A stretch of DNA of 64,000 bases from Capitulum mitella (Eukaryota > Arthropoda > Thecostraca > Pollicipedomorpha > Pollicipedidae). The stretch is from positions 7,487,115-7,551,114 of the forward strand of contig CP099839.1 in the NCBI GenBank assembly GCA_030062745.1. Direction: 5' to 3'. Below, piece after piece: positions 48,152 through 60,204 of this stretch. Positions within the stretch are counted from its first letter, which is position 1. Each line of letters opens with the position of its first letter. A program made the translations under genes and the position numbers. The notes under the pieces are model-generated. The model was given only the letters and a program-made list of their open reading frames with translations, had not been told where the DNA came from and searched no databases.

Positions 48152-48792
48152 CTGCGTCAGGATTGCTGTGGTCGATGAAGTAGGCAGAGACTTAGTCACA
48201 CGCTTTATAGGGTCGGTGTCTTTCGAAAATCACTGTGCCGTGCCAAAAAAAAGCCGCGACACCACTGTTTCGTATCATCGAAAAAAATCCATGCGATACC
48301 TTTGTCTGCAATATATCAAAAATGGTTAATCTGTATCAAAATACCTCAGTACTGTGAAGAATTAAACATCATTCCTGGGTAACGGCTTCAGCTGTCTCGG
48401 TATTCGGGCAGTCGCAGAGAGGTAGGAACTACACATGTACAGCTGAGCATATAAATGACCCAAATCAAGAGCAAAAAAAATATTGCGTTGGGATTTAATT
48501 AACGTCCTCTTGTCATTGTCCTGAATGACTGGCGGTTTAGTGAACTCAGTTCGCACCCCCCCTCATATCTGAATCACTAGAAATCTGACAACATTTGTAC
48601 AAACACGCAAACCTCCTGCTGATGAGTATGCGGTGCAATTTCATACTGCATCGTCGTGATATGTGCCCCAGAGTCCTGTTCCTAAGACCGCTGCAGTCGT
48701 AGGTTGGGAGCTGCTCTGGAACAGCTTTTCCCGTCAACATGCATGTCCCTTATTAGGCGTGAGTCCGCATGCCAGTGAGTCTGCTCTCAAAT

Positions 48793-49002
48793 CAGGGGCG
48801 TAGCCAAGGGATGCCAAGAGGGTCACAGCCTTCCTAGAGGCTAAAAACCTAGCGTTTCTTTGCGTACAGAAAGAAAGAAAATAAATAACAGCTGCCGGAA
48901 TAAGGGAATAAAGTGGCTGATACCGGAGGTGTTTTCGTTCTTTTTCCAGGGGGCTAGGTTCGCCCTGACTCTCTCCTTGGCGAAATCCTGGTTACGTCCC
49001 TG
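48793..49002. mobile_element. 210-bp miniature inverted-repeat element (CAGGGGCGTAGCCA ends)
   Basis: It begins CAGGGGCGTAGCCAAGG. It ends CCTTGGCGAAATCCTGG then TTACGTCCCTG, an imperfect inverse with an 11-base insertion. It is noncoding. The right 28 bases are nearly the same as the right ends of the much larger elements at 54411-54438 and 62448-62475, so all three are probably moved by the same transposase. A target duplication was not convincing. Confidence 0.65.
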
Positions 49003-49009
49003 CTTCGAA

Positions 49010-49825
49010 AAGAAAAAAAAAATAACTTGACCGGCCGGCTAGACGTGGCCGAACCACTTTTTGTGTTTGCAATTTCTCAGTCGCTTGGCAACAAATAACG
49101 CAGTTTTCACCAAAATAGCCCAGTTCCTCAGAATGTAATTTTCACCCACAGTGCTAACTTGTAAGTTTTCTTTCCGGGCGTCAAGATATTCCGGCAATGA
49201 TGTTTTTGCTCTTCAACGTTTTTTTTTCTACCTAGATTTGATATCTCAGTGACGGCAACGAGCAATATGGTGGGCGGGCGTGACATGTTATCCATATGTC
49301 GGGCGGGGAATGATTAAACCCCCACCCTAAGGTTTTTCTTTTGTCATTCCTAAACGATTTGAGGTGAAACAAACTGCTTCGTGGTTTTTCTTTCTTTTTC
49401 CGTATGCACTGTAAAAACTGCGCTCTTAACCGTTTAACCATTTAGCCAGAAGGGAATCCGGAAGGGTTCTTGGGAGGCACATTCGACCGTTTTTAATAAC
49501 TTATTCTTTAGCTTTATGCTTTAGATGCACCACACTCGACGTCATGAGGATAACATAACCAATGTTTCCAATGCGACTGTCCAAATAATGCCTTACGACA
49601 TATTTATTGCATTTTATGACAGAGACGAAACCAGAGCGCAAAAGGACACTCAAGATCTTACGTTTGGGAAATTAGTTTGTCAACTTCGTCCCATCAGGGG
49701 GATATAAAACCAATTCCTGCGCCTTTCTCCTCTTTTCTGTTTATATTGACGCGTCACAGCGCCCAGGAGACCATGTCATAAAACTTTCCTACAGGGCCAT
49801 TCAGAAGAATACTGTGAACAGTTCT
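49010..49825. other. No gene recognised
   Basis: Around 49230-49325 a block (minus strand GGGGTTTAATCATTCCCCGCC.., then GAGATATC) weakly resembles an end of the TTAA element family. Otherwise unremarkable. Confidence 0.3.
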
Positions 49826-49828
49826 GCG

Positions 49829-49864
49829 ACTCATACTCATACTCATACTCATACTCATACTCAT
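49829..49864. repeat. Hexanucleotide microsatellite (ACTCAT)x6
   Basis: Six perfect copies in a row. Confidence 0.95.
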
Positions 49865-49869
49865 GCGCG

Positions 49870-50315
49870 TAGCATGTTTTTTTTTTACAGACTACCGTAC
49901 AAAGTGCCAAGGACGGGTCCAGAGAAGCCGTGGTTTCTGCTCATACAGCGCGTTCAGCATCACGGTGCCTTTCAAAAGATGGTCAATAAGGGTGGTAAAT
50001 GTGCCAAAAAAATCTATTTGCCCTCCTGTGCAAACTGTTTTGTTCTGTGTACATGCAGTAAATCCGCCGAATTTCAGCGCGGTAGCGAAATGGTTAGGCT
50101 CTGGCGCCGGAAAATCTTCCCAGGGCAGAATAGGCCGTCTCGTGAAGATTCAGTATTCACAATCCTCTCCATATCTGTATTTTTCCATAAACTTACCCAG
50201 TTCACCCTTTTCTTTAATCAGTACGGATATTCTCTCCGTCTTAGGCGGTAATTCCAGGCAATAGCATAAACGTAATATATTGATCTTTATTTTGCACCAT
50301 CGTCCGCTCATAACT
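49870..50315. other. No gene recognised
   Basis: Two overlapping plus-strand frames (145 and 133 codons, 49814-50264) run through the microsatellite and beyond. They have no domain and no coding-like composition. Confidence 0.3.
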
Positions 50316-50318
50316 GGG

Positions 50319-51530
50319 TTAACCCTAATACCGGAGGACTAGACGGTATGGCCGACTCCCGGCAGGGGGGTGGCGGATTCGGCCCCCCCCCCCCCTGAGA
50401 TCTCGAGAACTACATATCCGATTTCATTGCAACACACGGCAATCGATTTGTCATGACATAATCTATATTTCTGTAAAAGAAGTTTTCAAAACTCTGAGAG
50501 GGTGGATACAGGGAGACAAAAAGTCGAAATGGAAGACATTTCTGGACTTCTTATAACTCCGTTGCTTATGGACCGATTTTGATAAAACTGGCATGAATCG
50601 AGAGATTATGGATGGGACTTTTACCACTAGTACATACATTTGAAATTTTGAGAAAATTCATAGGCGTCAACATTCAAAAAATAGGAGGATTGGTTTTTCA
50701 ATACCTGAATGGACAAAAAAGTTAAAAGCATTTTTTGGTTTCTGCTCGTCGTGTTATGCTGAAGAAGTACAGATCGTATTACGATGTTTGAAGAATGTTA
50801 GCATAGGCGGTGGCAGGGATACGAAAACGGGGAACTATCATGGTCACATGTTCTTGGGATCAACTTATGACCTTTGACCTTAAATGACCTCCAGTGACCT
50901 TGGGGTCACTTGGAATGATCTCGTGTGCATTTAATATTATCTGAAAACGTTTTCAACCATCTGAATCCACTCTAATTCTAGAATTTCATTTCACGGCTGT
51001 CGTGATATCTGGTATACGCACTGACATTTTAGGTCATAGCTCCGTGACCCGATTTGATATTAATCTGCAATTCGGTACATAAGCAGAAACCATCTTTCTA
51101 CGCCATACGTATCCTGGTTTTGCATTTGAAAAAATAGCGCCGAAATTATCATAATAAAACCAAATTTTGACTTTTGACCTTGACCTGACCCTATAAGGTG
51201 ACCTCAGCTGAACAAAACTTTCCTTGGTGTTTGCCAACTATTTAGCTACGCATCCATACAAAGTTTCAAGTTCTACCTCAAAAATTCCGTTTTTGGCATT
51301 CATTTTCCTTTTACCCTGAACGGGGCCAAAAATGGCCTGGGGTGCCCCCCAAAAACGTTGCCTGGCTCCACCCCTCAGCAGAATAGAATTTCCAAATTTT
51401 GTCACAGTACGTAGAAAGAATAGTTGGGAAAAGCCATCATGTTTGGTGAAACTGTGTCAAAAACCCTGGGATTGGCAAGCAAAAAAGCCCAGGGGGGCGG
51501 ATTCAGCCCCCCTGCCGGGAATAAGGTTAA
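50319..51530 (+). mobile_element. piggyBac-like non-autonomous element, second plus-strand copy
   Basis: It is flanked by TTAA at 50319-50322 and 51527-51530, with ends CCCTAATACCGG and CCGGGAATAAGG. It is collinear with 41835-43031 over its whole length at high similarity, including GGCAGGGGGGTGGCGG, GAGATCTCGAGAACTAC, GACCTTGACCTGACCCT and GGGGTGCCCCCCAAAA. The C-run near 50386 is expanded to 13. No coding sequence. Confidence 0.85.
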
Positions 51531-51767
51531 CGCAAGTACGTACAGAGCGTCCACGGAAAGAAGTCGAAAAGATGCACATAGAATACATACGTATGTACAA
51601 ACACATACATACAAGAAGTGACGTGAAGCATACTATATCAATGCGCAAGCACTGAACTGTCAACCTACCTAAGGTCAAACACAGGAGCTTGGTTCAGTCT
51701 TTCCTGGGCATTTCGTCCTAAACGTGAGGTGAGCATTCAGTTCTAGTGGTCACTTACAAGTCCCTCG

Positions 51768-54438
51768 CAGTGGCGGAGCCAAGGGAGGCCAATGGGGCCA
51801 TGCCCCCCCCCCCCTGGCGGCCGAGCGGGCCCCGTGGGGCCGAAGGCCCCAGTTCTTTGGATAGCATGACGCGTCCGCAGGGCGTCTCACACGGTCCGAA
51901 ACAGACAGTTAAAAAAAAATAAAAATATTTTCAGTATTACAAAAGGCTTAAACCTAAACCTAAAGAACTTAAAAGAAACCTAAAGAAAACGCACTCCGAA
52001 TATACAAGAAAGCTTTGTGTACTATGAAGAGAGGCCAGTGGTCTTAACGAGCGTTTAGGGGCCCCTGCTAGCTTGTAGCGGAGTTCACTGCTTGTCTGGG
52101 GAGTGCCCCCTGTAGACCCATAAAGGGATCCTGTCAGCCTTTCGGTCTGGAAGAAAGCTCCTGCCCCTGCCTCCAGAGGTCGACAGGGGCCCTTTACGGG
52201 CAGATAGGGTGCCCCTCTACAGACAGGCAGTGGCACCCCAGCCAACAGGGGCCCCTACACGGTAATTTAGGGGCCCCTGTTTTTCTGTAAAGATGTCACT
52301 GCCGACCTGTAAAAGGCATTTGTCAAGTCGACAGAAAATTTCTTGCAGGCCAGCAAGGGCCAATTTACATTTCAGCGGGGCAAACATGTATGCACAGACG
52401 TTACAAACCGACAGTAATTTCAACAACATTGGGCCCCACTAATTACGAGGGCCAAGCACGGACCAAAAAGGGAGCAACTGGGGCGATCGCCCCTCCCCCG
52501 AGGCCTGAGAACGGACCCCTGTCGGACTTAAAAGGAGCCCTGTATGAGCTTCACGGGGTCTCTATAAGAACCTGACGGGCCTCTTGATGCAGTCAGGGAG
52601 GCCTCCTAGAGGGTTAGATGACTTCTGAGACGCACAGAGGGCCAACGAAGTTCCCAGAGGACCTCTGAGGCCACAACACGAGCCCCTACACGGCAGAGTG
52701 TCCCTGAGACCGCCAGATGGCTCACAGGGCCCGTGAGATGGCCAAGATGAGGACTGAGTCCCCAGGAGACCCCTGTGAGTGAAAAGCTGAGGGTTCTTCA
52801 TGTAGTCAGAGGGATTCCAGGAAGGTTAATGAGGCCCTGACACGGTAAGATAGCTCCTAAGGTGGAAAGAAGGACTCTTGAAACACTTCAAGGTTCCCTG
52901 AGACCTGCAAGGGGCCCCAACACGGCAAAGGGTCCATGAGACCGTTAAAATTGCCAGAGAGGCACCTGAGACGGAAAGGACTTAAGAGGGTGCCTACCGT
53001 GGCATAATGAGACCCTGGCCAGCCAGAGCGGCCCCCTGAACGGGGATTCGCCAGTGGCCTTCTCAACCTCGAGAGGAGCCACAAATGGGCTACACTAGCC
53101 TTTTTAAAAACCATCAGGGGTTCTTGATGCTGTCAGGAGCCCCAGGGAAGGTGAGCTGGTTTCTGAGACGGCAAGATGTGCAGGCGTATACCGCAGATGA
53201 CCCATGAGACCGCCAAAAAGGTCGCATGGCCCCAGCGAGGAAAAGACGATAAGAGGGCCTCTGAGACGGTATTCGGATTTTATGGGGGCGCTGGACGGCC
53301 AAAGGGTCCCCGAGTGTAAAAGCGGACTCCTGGCACGGGCAAGGTCCCCCTGAGACTGGCAGTGAGGCCCTGAAGCGTCACCAAAAGCCCCTTGTTACGG
53401 CTAAAGGGCCCTAAAAGACTGCCAGATATACGTCATGTAACAGAGGAAGACCCCTGATGCAGCCATGGGGACCACCGGAGACGTTCAGGGAGGCCTATGA
53501 CACTGCACAGGGGCCCTGAAATTGCCAAAAGGTCTTTTGTAACTGCCAGAGGGCCCTTGAGATAGCAAAAAATGTTTTCCAGAGACGATAAGAAGGGTAT
53601 CCAGGACCACAGACTGCTGGAGAGGGGCCTTTGAGACTGCCAAATAGAAGTCTCTAGCAATGTGGACCCCTGACACGACCAGACGGGCCCCTGAAACTAC
53701 CAGACCTTGAGACGTCCAGACTACTCCTGGAACGGCCAGAGGACCCAAAGGATTGCCAGAGGCGCCTCTGTCACGGCAGAGAGGGATATATATATATATA
53801 TATATATATTTTACTTAAAAAATATGTATAGAGGGCCTTTTTTAGTGCCTGAAGGGCTTCTCAGACGGGAAAAACGTTCCAGGGACGACAGGAGGGAACC
53901 CGAGATGGCTTAAGCGTCCCTGAAACTGCCAGATGGGTACCTGAGACTGTCCGAGGTGCCCCTGAACTGCCAAAGGAGCGCCTGGGACGTCCCGCGGGAC
54001 ACGTGAAACTGCAAAAGGAGTCTGAGACTACTACAGGGTCCTGGCACGGCAGACGGCCCGAGACCACCAAAAATGTCGCTGTAACTGCAAAAGGGAAACC
54101 TAAAAAAAAGCTGACAAAAAGGAAAAAAACAGAAGTCACGGGATGGAGGGAGGACAGACGGGCTCCTAGACCAGATACAGGCATGACATTTGAAATGGAG
54201 GAAGGGACGGAACCGCCTTAAATCTCGCCGCTTTTGCCATATTTCGGCCACTTTGATGGAAAGCAAAACGCTGAATTTTCTCAAATAAGATGACGCCTTC
54301 AGATTTTTCGGTTATTTTTTACTGTAAAAAGCAAAATTACATCATTTTTCATATCTGAGGGGCAAAAAATGGGGGCCCAGCGCTGACCATTTGCCTCTAC
54401 CCTTCCCCCGCCTTGGCGAAATCCTGGATCCGCCCTTG
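51768..54438. mobile_element. Large noncoding element made of GGGGCCCC / GAGACGGCA minisatellite units
   Basis: The left end is CAGTGGCGGAGCCAAGG and the right end is CCTTGGCGAAATCCTGGATC then CGCCCTTG, an imperfect inverted pair. Behind the left end lies GC-rich palindromic sequence. The section at about 52030-52330 has roughly 30-bp units around GGGGCCCCTG. From about 52560 to 54230, 30-35-bp units follow around CCTGAGACGGCAA..GGGGCCC. A higher-order landmark (CTTGATGCAGTCAGGG..CC) recurs near 52582, 52797 and 53132. A (TA)n tract interrupts at 53785-53810. The region before the right end (AGGGGCAAAAAATGGGGGCC) matches the second copy at 60205-62475. Frames are incidental. Confidence 0.7.
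53785..53810. repeat. (TA)n microsatellite
   Basis: An uninterrupted TA dinucleotide run inside the large minisatellite element. It is absent from the corresponding place in the second copy (near 61870). Confidence 0.9.
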
Positions 54439-54439
54439 A

Positions 54440-55585
54440 CGAGGGCCCCCATTGGTTATGAGGGCCCCTTGATCCGATATGCCCCCTCCCCGCGCGAAAA
54501 CCTGGTTACGCCCTTTTCCCCTCCCCCAAAAATAAGCTCATTTTCATGCATGATGCGAAGGTGATTTTGCGCAACGGTTCCATTCCGGGCAACATGACCA
54601 GTACATAATGTATTTACAATAGCACTGTTGCTATCCATGAGCCTGTGCATGAACAAAAGCTGCCTTCTGGCCACCAACATAGGACATGACAGGATCTCAA
54701 GCTGTTCACACACTAGATGATTACAGGAGGAGCGAGGGACCTTTAGCAGCCTTTTTAAGCAACAGTGGTAGGCCCCACACAGCTCGCATATTTGCTAGTT
54801 CCAAATGAGAAGAGAAACTCCCTTTTCGCTTTACGTGAGGCCCCCTAATCGTCTTATAGGTTATAAATTAAATAATGATAGCATTTTAAGATACAATACA
54901 TTTCCTACCATATGTTAATTTCTCCTGATTATGGAAGCAATATGAGCCGGCTGCTAATGAAATATCCTGAGCCGCGAGTGACAGATAAAAGCCATTTCCC
55001 CTATCGCATGACAGACATTTACGACAATGTTATGGTCGCCACCATCGTGATCTGGGTCGAGTTACTTCGGGCCCGGGCAGAGGCACCCAAACCGACCTCC
55101 TGGCGTCACTTACGTTAAAAACAGTCGTCAGCCCTTCTCAGTTTATGGTACAACGGCGGATATTTTCCGAACTTGTTTCACTTCTGAAGTTTTGGTTTCA
55201 ACCTGCCACGTGACCGAGCTGATCCCAGGTGCCGGAACTGGACGTGGTCCTTTGCTTGTTATCGGAACCTGCACACAAATGTTCTGTCACCCAACAAGTG
55301 ACACAAATGTTCTGTCACCCAACTCGCATTAAAATTTTCGGGTCGAAGGGCACCTTGACAACCACGAGTCATTTCGCGAATTACTAAGAAGGAGCTGTGA
55401 GACGGTTTTACAGAAATAGGCGCGGTACGTTGTGAATCGAGTTCAGAACGCAATCAGTCGGACTTGTAGGCGCCCCGAACTTTGACGCGTGTTTTCCTAG
55501 AATCCCGTTTCTCACGGGAGCTCGCTGAATCTGGCTTGGAACCGCGGGACCGATACTGCCCAATCATTCCCAAAGTCGTCACGTC
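54440..55585. other. No gene recognised; one 28-bp duplication
   Basis: A further GC-rich fragment at about 54440-54530 (ending GAAAACCTGGTTACGCCC) looks like another end of the same terminal type as 48793-49002. At 55273-55325 the 28-base unit ACACAAATGTTCTGTCACCC.. occurs twice in tandem. Confidence 0.45.
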
Positions 55586-55589
55586 CGAC

Positions 55590-55980
55590 AGGTCGTCACG
55601 TTCCCGGGCGCGGCGGCCCCGGCGGCACTACGCGGTCACGACCGTCGGCTGGCACCGCCGCGGGGGCGGGGCGGCCGCTTCCGCCCCGGGGGGCGTTGGA
55701 CCCCCGGCCGCCCCTGCCCGGCGCTGCCATCATCATCGCCGGCGACGGGCGGACGTGCTCGACGATCTGATGACAGACGAGCGGGCGGCCGCCGGACGCG
55801 GCGGGCCGGCACAGGTCGGCCGCGGGTCATCTCCGCCGCCGGCAGCCGCCGCCGGAGATCGGAGCGCGCCGCCCGGGGCGATCGCGAAGGTCACGGCGGC
55901 GCTGACCCCGGCTGGGGGTCGTCGGGTCGGCGGGCGTCTGTGGCGCGGCGCGGCGCCCTGGGGTTTCGTCAGCTGAGTGA
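55590..55980. other. GC-rich island, no protein recognised
   Basis: A very CpG-rich block. The plus-strand frame 55482-55976 is open for 164 codons and overlapping minus frames are also open. Residues are mainly R, A, G and P and no domain is seen. Confidence 0.4.
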
Positions 55981-55984
55981 GGGG

Positions 55985-56785
55985 TCCTGGATGCTGATCG
56001 AGGGAGGTCATATTTCGGAAGGCACAGAGCCCGGGCGGGTACAACCTAACCGGTCCTCCAATCGCGTGTAGGGCGTTCCCAGATGTCTGTTCATCGATTT
56101 TTCAGTACTTTGGACACGACGCAATATCACGCAGAGGGCACGTTGGTCTGGCGAGGCTCCACCAGAGTACAAAGTAACCCGCTTAATATGGCATCTGGAG
56201 ATGGCCAATTGTTACTTCTCGATTACACAAGTGTTGTCATTAAAACAATTAATATTTTGCTCATGTAGGTATGTAAAACTACGCTCCGTTTCCAACTGAC
56301 TGCCGAAAGCGGTCAGCCCGGGAGCGGTCCCTCCTGTGTTGTGCCGATGTCATGTGTTTGGCATATCGCGTGGACTTGAACATATTTACGGAAGAGGTTA
56401 CTTTTCACCAGAGGCTTTCATAATTCGGTGTTCTTTAGCACTGGTGCAGTCTGTGGCAGAATCGATTAGGGAGTAAAATATTTTCCTAGAGAAAATCATC
56501 CATAAGTTCTTCCAGCATTGAGCGCGTTAGGCGTTACCCGTAAAAGGCCGTACGACTCAAAGGTACCACATTATCCTGTATGAGGTAAGTGCATCGCGTC
56601 TCGACAGGTAACTAAAACGGGGCATTCGGCAAGAAAAGAATGTATGTGCATAATGCAAGCTGTACGCGATTTTAATATTCCTTTTTTAGGACAATTGCAA
56701 GACGTTTTGATCAATATGAATTGCTTTACGCTTTGCATACTCCACAGTCAGTAAACTTGATGAAATAATTAATCCGTCCTTGGCT
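55985..56785. other. No gene recognised
   Basis: Ordinary AT-moderate sequence with short frames only. Confidence 0.3.
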
Positions 56786-56790
56786 TGCAG

Positions 56791-56990
56791 CGTTTTCCCG
56801 TGTTCTCGTGAGCTCCCGTGGTCGCTTCTAACGAAGTAACCGTTTTCCCGTGCTCTCGTGAGCTCCCGTGGTCGCTTCTAACGAAGTAACCGTTTTCCCG
56901 TGCTCTCGTGAGCTCCCGTGGTCGCTTCTAACGATGTAACCGTTTTCCCGTGCTCTCGTGAGGTCCCGTGTTCGCTTCTAACGATGAAAC
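56791..56990 (+). repeat. Four perfect-length tandem copies of a 50-bp unit
   Basis: Units start CGTTTTCCCGTG(C/T)TCTCG at 56791, 56841, 56891 and 56941 and end TCTAACGA(A/T)G(T)AAC. Copies differ at only a few bases, mostly in the last unit, so the array is young. Confidence 0.95.
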
Positions 56991-56994
56991 TTTC

Positions 56995-57985
56995 CACAGC
57001 TGGTGTATAGCTGATGAGTTCCGTACAACACCTGCTTAGGTAAAGGAATCCAATGTAAGCCCATGCAAAGTAAGTGCCTTCCGGGTTTCTTTTTGTGCAT
57101 ACAGCAATGTTTTTGGTTTTTATTGCGCGGAGAGTTCACGCAGCAGCCAAGGCGTAAATGCCGTTCCTTGTCACTTAGTCGTCCCTGTAACCAGCATGGA
57201 TCTGTCTGGCATTAGAGAGCTTCTAATTAGAAATAACATAAGGTTGTGTCCCAGTCACCCCGTCACGACACGACAGCAACCCTGCAGTCGTTTTTTTCTA
57301 ATAACCTGAACACTGGCTTCATAAAGCGTTATGACTGATATGGATGAACCCGTCCGAAGCATTACCAAGCCATCCGGAATTCTGTAATTGCTCAAGACGA
57401 TAAAACAGGCATGCAGACAAACAGTTCGCAGAGACACGATGGGTGCGTAGTTTTGTTTGCTTGTGTATTTCTGTTCCTTTGCTTTATTTTTGCAGGCGGG
57501 CCGATAATTCATCGTCAGATGCTAAGAAAAGCACTAACGGGACAGCTTTTGGTCTGTTACGTAGTTAACATAAGATAAACCGCATAACCCTGAATACTTT
57601 TATGTTAAGACAATATGGAACACAAGTGCCCCAAATACTGTCCTTGCTATCATATGCTTATACTAGTATAATAAGTACTTATATTACTGATACTAATATA
57701 TTCAGCACCTAACTAATGCTGACATACCTAGTACCTATACAACTACCATTTATACATTTGGTTCTTACTATAAAATACTAAGAAGTCCTGGAAAACACGT
57801 GAGTTAGACAAACTACTTTTTCATTCGACTTTGGAGGGATGTTTTGAAATATTGCCTACCAAATCTATTTTTACATTGTTGAACGTCGCGATGCAAAGGA
57901 ATAGCTGCCTATAACTCAGCATTCTACACCCAAGGGATTGTAAGTTCACATGTCACGTGCTCCCGTGATGACAACCCGGGTTACG
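56995..57985. other. No gene recognised
   Basis: AT-rich. Short TACTA/TATAC-type degenerate repeats occur at 57650-57780. Confidence 0.3.
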
Positions 57986-57989
57986 TCAA

Positions 57990-58880
57990 CAACATCAGTT
58001 CGATGCAAGTTCGAAGTCTGAGGTCACTTTCAATTCACAACTCACGTAGCACTTTGCTTTTTCGCCGCAATATCAAGGCAGTCAGTTCGAACCCTTAGTT
58101 CGAGGGCGACCGTTTAGCAACATTGTTAGAAGTCAGCGGTCCGCTCGAAGTACTTCTTCGCGTGGCACCCTGTTCTGGGTAAAACATCGCACCAGCAAAT
58201 TCGAACTCAGCTTCGAAGTAGACAGCGAGAATTATATCAAGCGCACAAGTCAGTTCAACGTCATTTGGTTTCCGGCACTACCATTGGCTATTTCAACATG
58301 GCCCTGAAACATTTTCTTCCGGACATTCATGCCACAGGTATTCTGTAAAAAAAAATGTTCATAAAAAATTCCATTGCTGTTTTGCCCTGTTTGATTTTTC
58401 GTGTTTATCGGCATTCATTCCTAAATCGAGATAAAATTATATTTTATCGTCGTTCGTGTTGTTCTGATCCGTTGTTTAATACTCTGGAGCTGAATTTGTG
58501 GAATTTGGTTTGCGGTACGGCATCCAACGTAACAACAGCAAGGCACTCCTAGCACGGCTTCCTTACACATCTTGCACTCCGCAAATGCACATCGTCAGTC
58601 CGAACTCCGAGCGTTGTGAGATCGAACCAAGGTTCGAAGTCCGAGCGTTTTGCTGATGAACGACTAACTTTGGATCGAGCCAGGTATAAAGGAAGATCAA
58701 AGTTGAAGTTCGAACTAAACCACGCGTCTCATGTAACACCATGTTTGCGTTTGTCCTTAAGTTGGCCTGACATCGAGCTTCAACTTGAAACGAATAGGCG
58801 CTATTTATGTATCTCATATGGATGATCGGACTTAAGTCAAAGTCAGAACGTATGGCTCACGTAACACTTGACATTGGATC
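57990..58880. repeat. Degenerate repeat cluster with TTCGAA and CTCACGTAACACTT blocks
   Basis: TTCGAA recurs at about 58010, 58086, 58199, 58213, 58634 and 58709, often as AGTTCGAA. A second motif, (A)CTCACGTA(A/G)CACTT or a variant, recurs near 58041, 58155, 58727 and 58856. The spacing suggests a decayed tandem array with units of roughly 100-130 bp. No protein was recognised. Confidence 0.4.
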
Positions 58881-58884
58881 GGAT

Positions 58885-60200
58885 TACCAAGCGCGATCGT
58901 GAAATGAGACCGTCCAGTAAAATCGAAGAGTAAAATCTTGGAATGTTAGTTGGTGGTCATATGTGCCTCGGAACCATTAATATATGGCAGGAACTTACTT
59001 GGCAAGGGTGACCGAGTCACATTTCACCCAAGTTGGCCTGATTTCACCTTTTCAAACATTCTGCTAATTTGCAATGTGAGCACACTTTGTATGCCCACAA
59101 GTGATAATATCCATGTTTTCTTTCTATGCAGTTTGCACTGCGCTAGCCGTCCTATTTTTGGCTGCCAAATAAAAGCCCTTGCTATCACGAAAATAACTTT
59201 CCGCCAAAGACTGGCCGTTTACAATGCGGTCGTGCTCGCCACCCGACATCTATCTGACTTACGTGAAGGCCGCTTTGTGGCAGCAGTTTCAGGGCACAGA
59301 AGGGATATTGCGTGAGCCAATGTATGGGACTTCATGCTGTATCGTGTCCGATCAGTGGTAATACGGCAGATGATGCTACAGACACCAGAAACGCCCGACG
59401 AATGAACGTCAGTACCTCGACTTAGGTTAACCTTTTTGAACCTTAATATTATTGTTGCAGACTTCACATGTGTGCTAGGCACATATGAAGAGAATTCAAA
59501 TCAAAATACATTAGTGTATAATAAAAAACGCGACTCCTGCCCTTACAAAACGACAATTTTTCACGCTTGCTTTCAGTTTTGTTTTAAATGGTCAATTTGG
59601 CCCAAAATGCCCTTCTTCCGCCTCACATAGATGAATCAGGCTTTTTATTACTAACGCCTTGGGGTCACGCACAAGTGTAGTTATCAAAGTTTTCGCCAAA
59701 ATGTCAACAGGGTATTTTGACCCGAAGTGACCCTTGATGCCCTAAGCATTGACGTTACTAAAAAATACGAGTGTTTCTTTTCGTTTCACCAAGGGCTTTC
59801 CAACCGTGCTTTTCATTTTTGGTGGAACTTTAACTCTCGAGATCTGGGGGGAGGGGGCTTCTTATGAGCCCTGGCCCGGTGAAGGTGGATCCGGGAGCCG
59901 GCCCGGCGAGGCTAATACGCGAAAGAACTGTGAATGGCAATGCAAAACTCTTCAGAAACTGATTCAGGTTCTGAGCAAAAAGCTCCACGGCCGTCCGAGC
60001 TTGCCGATCACTTCGAATTTTTTCTACAAGATGAAATAACACTCACTTGGCTCCCGGCGCGGATCCAAAGAGTCCCCCTCGCCCCTGAGGCTCACCGCCA
60101 CCGGTATTATGTAAAATTACTCTCATAAGAGCCGAAGTTATCGTCAAAATGTTTTAAGAACGATAGACAGGAGAAGACAAAAGATGAAATATTTAGACCC
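58885..60200. other. No gene recognised; possible TTAA-element end near 59840
   Basis: Short frames only. Around 59835-59880, CTCGAGATCTGGGGGGAGGGGG resembles the reverse complement of the GGGCCCCCCTGAGATCTCGAG block of the TTAA elements, so a relic may lie to its left. TGACCC/TGACCT-like motifs occur at 59718-59735. Confidence 0.35.
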
Positions 60201-60204
60201 AAGC

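Noticed and set aside
52000..54250. CRISPR-like array of repeated short units
   Set aside because: Units are degenerate, contiguous and without unique spacers; the context is eukaryotic and the block has transposon-like ends.
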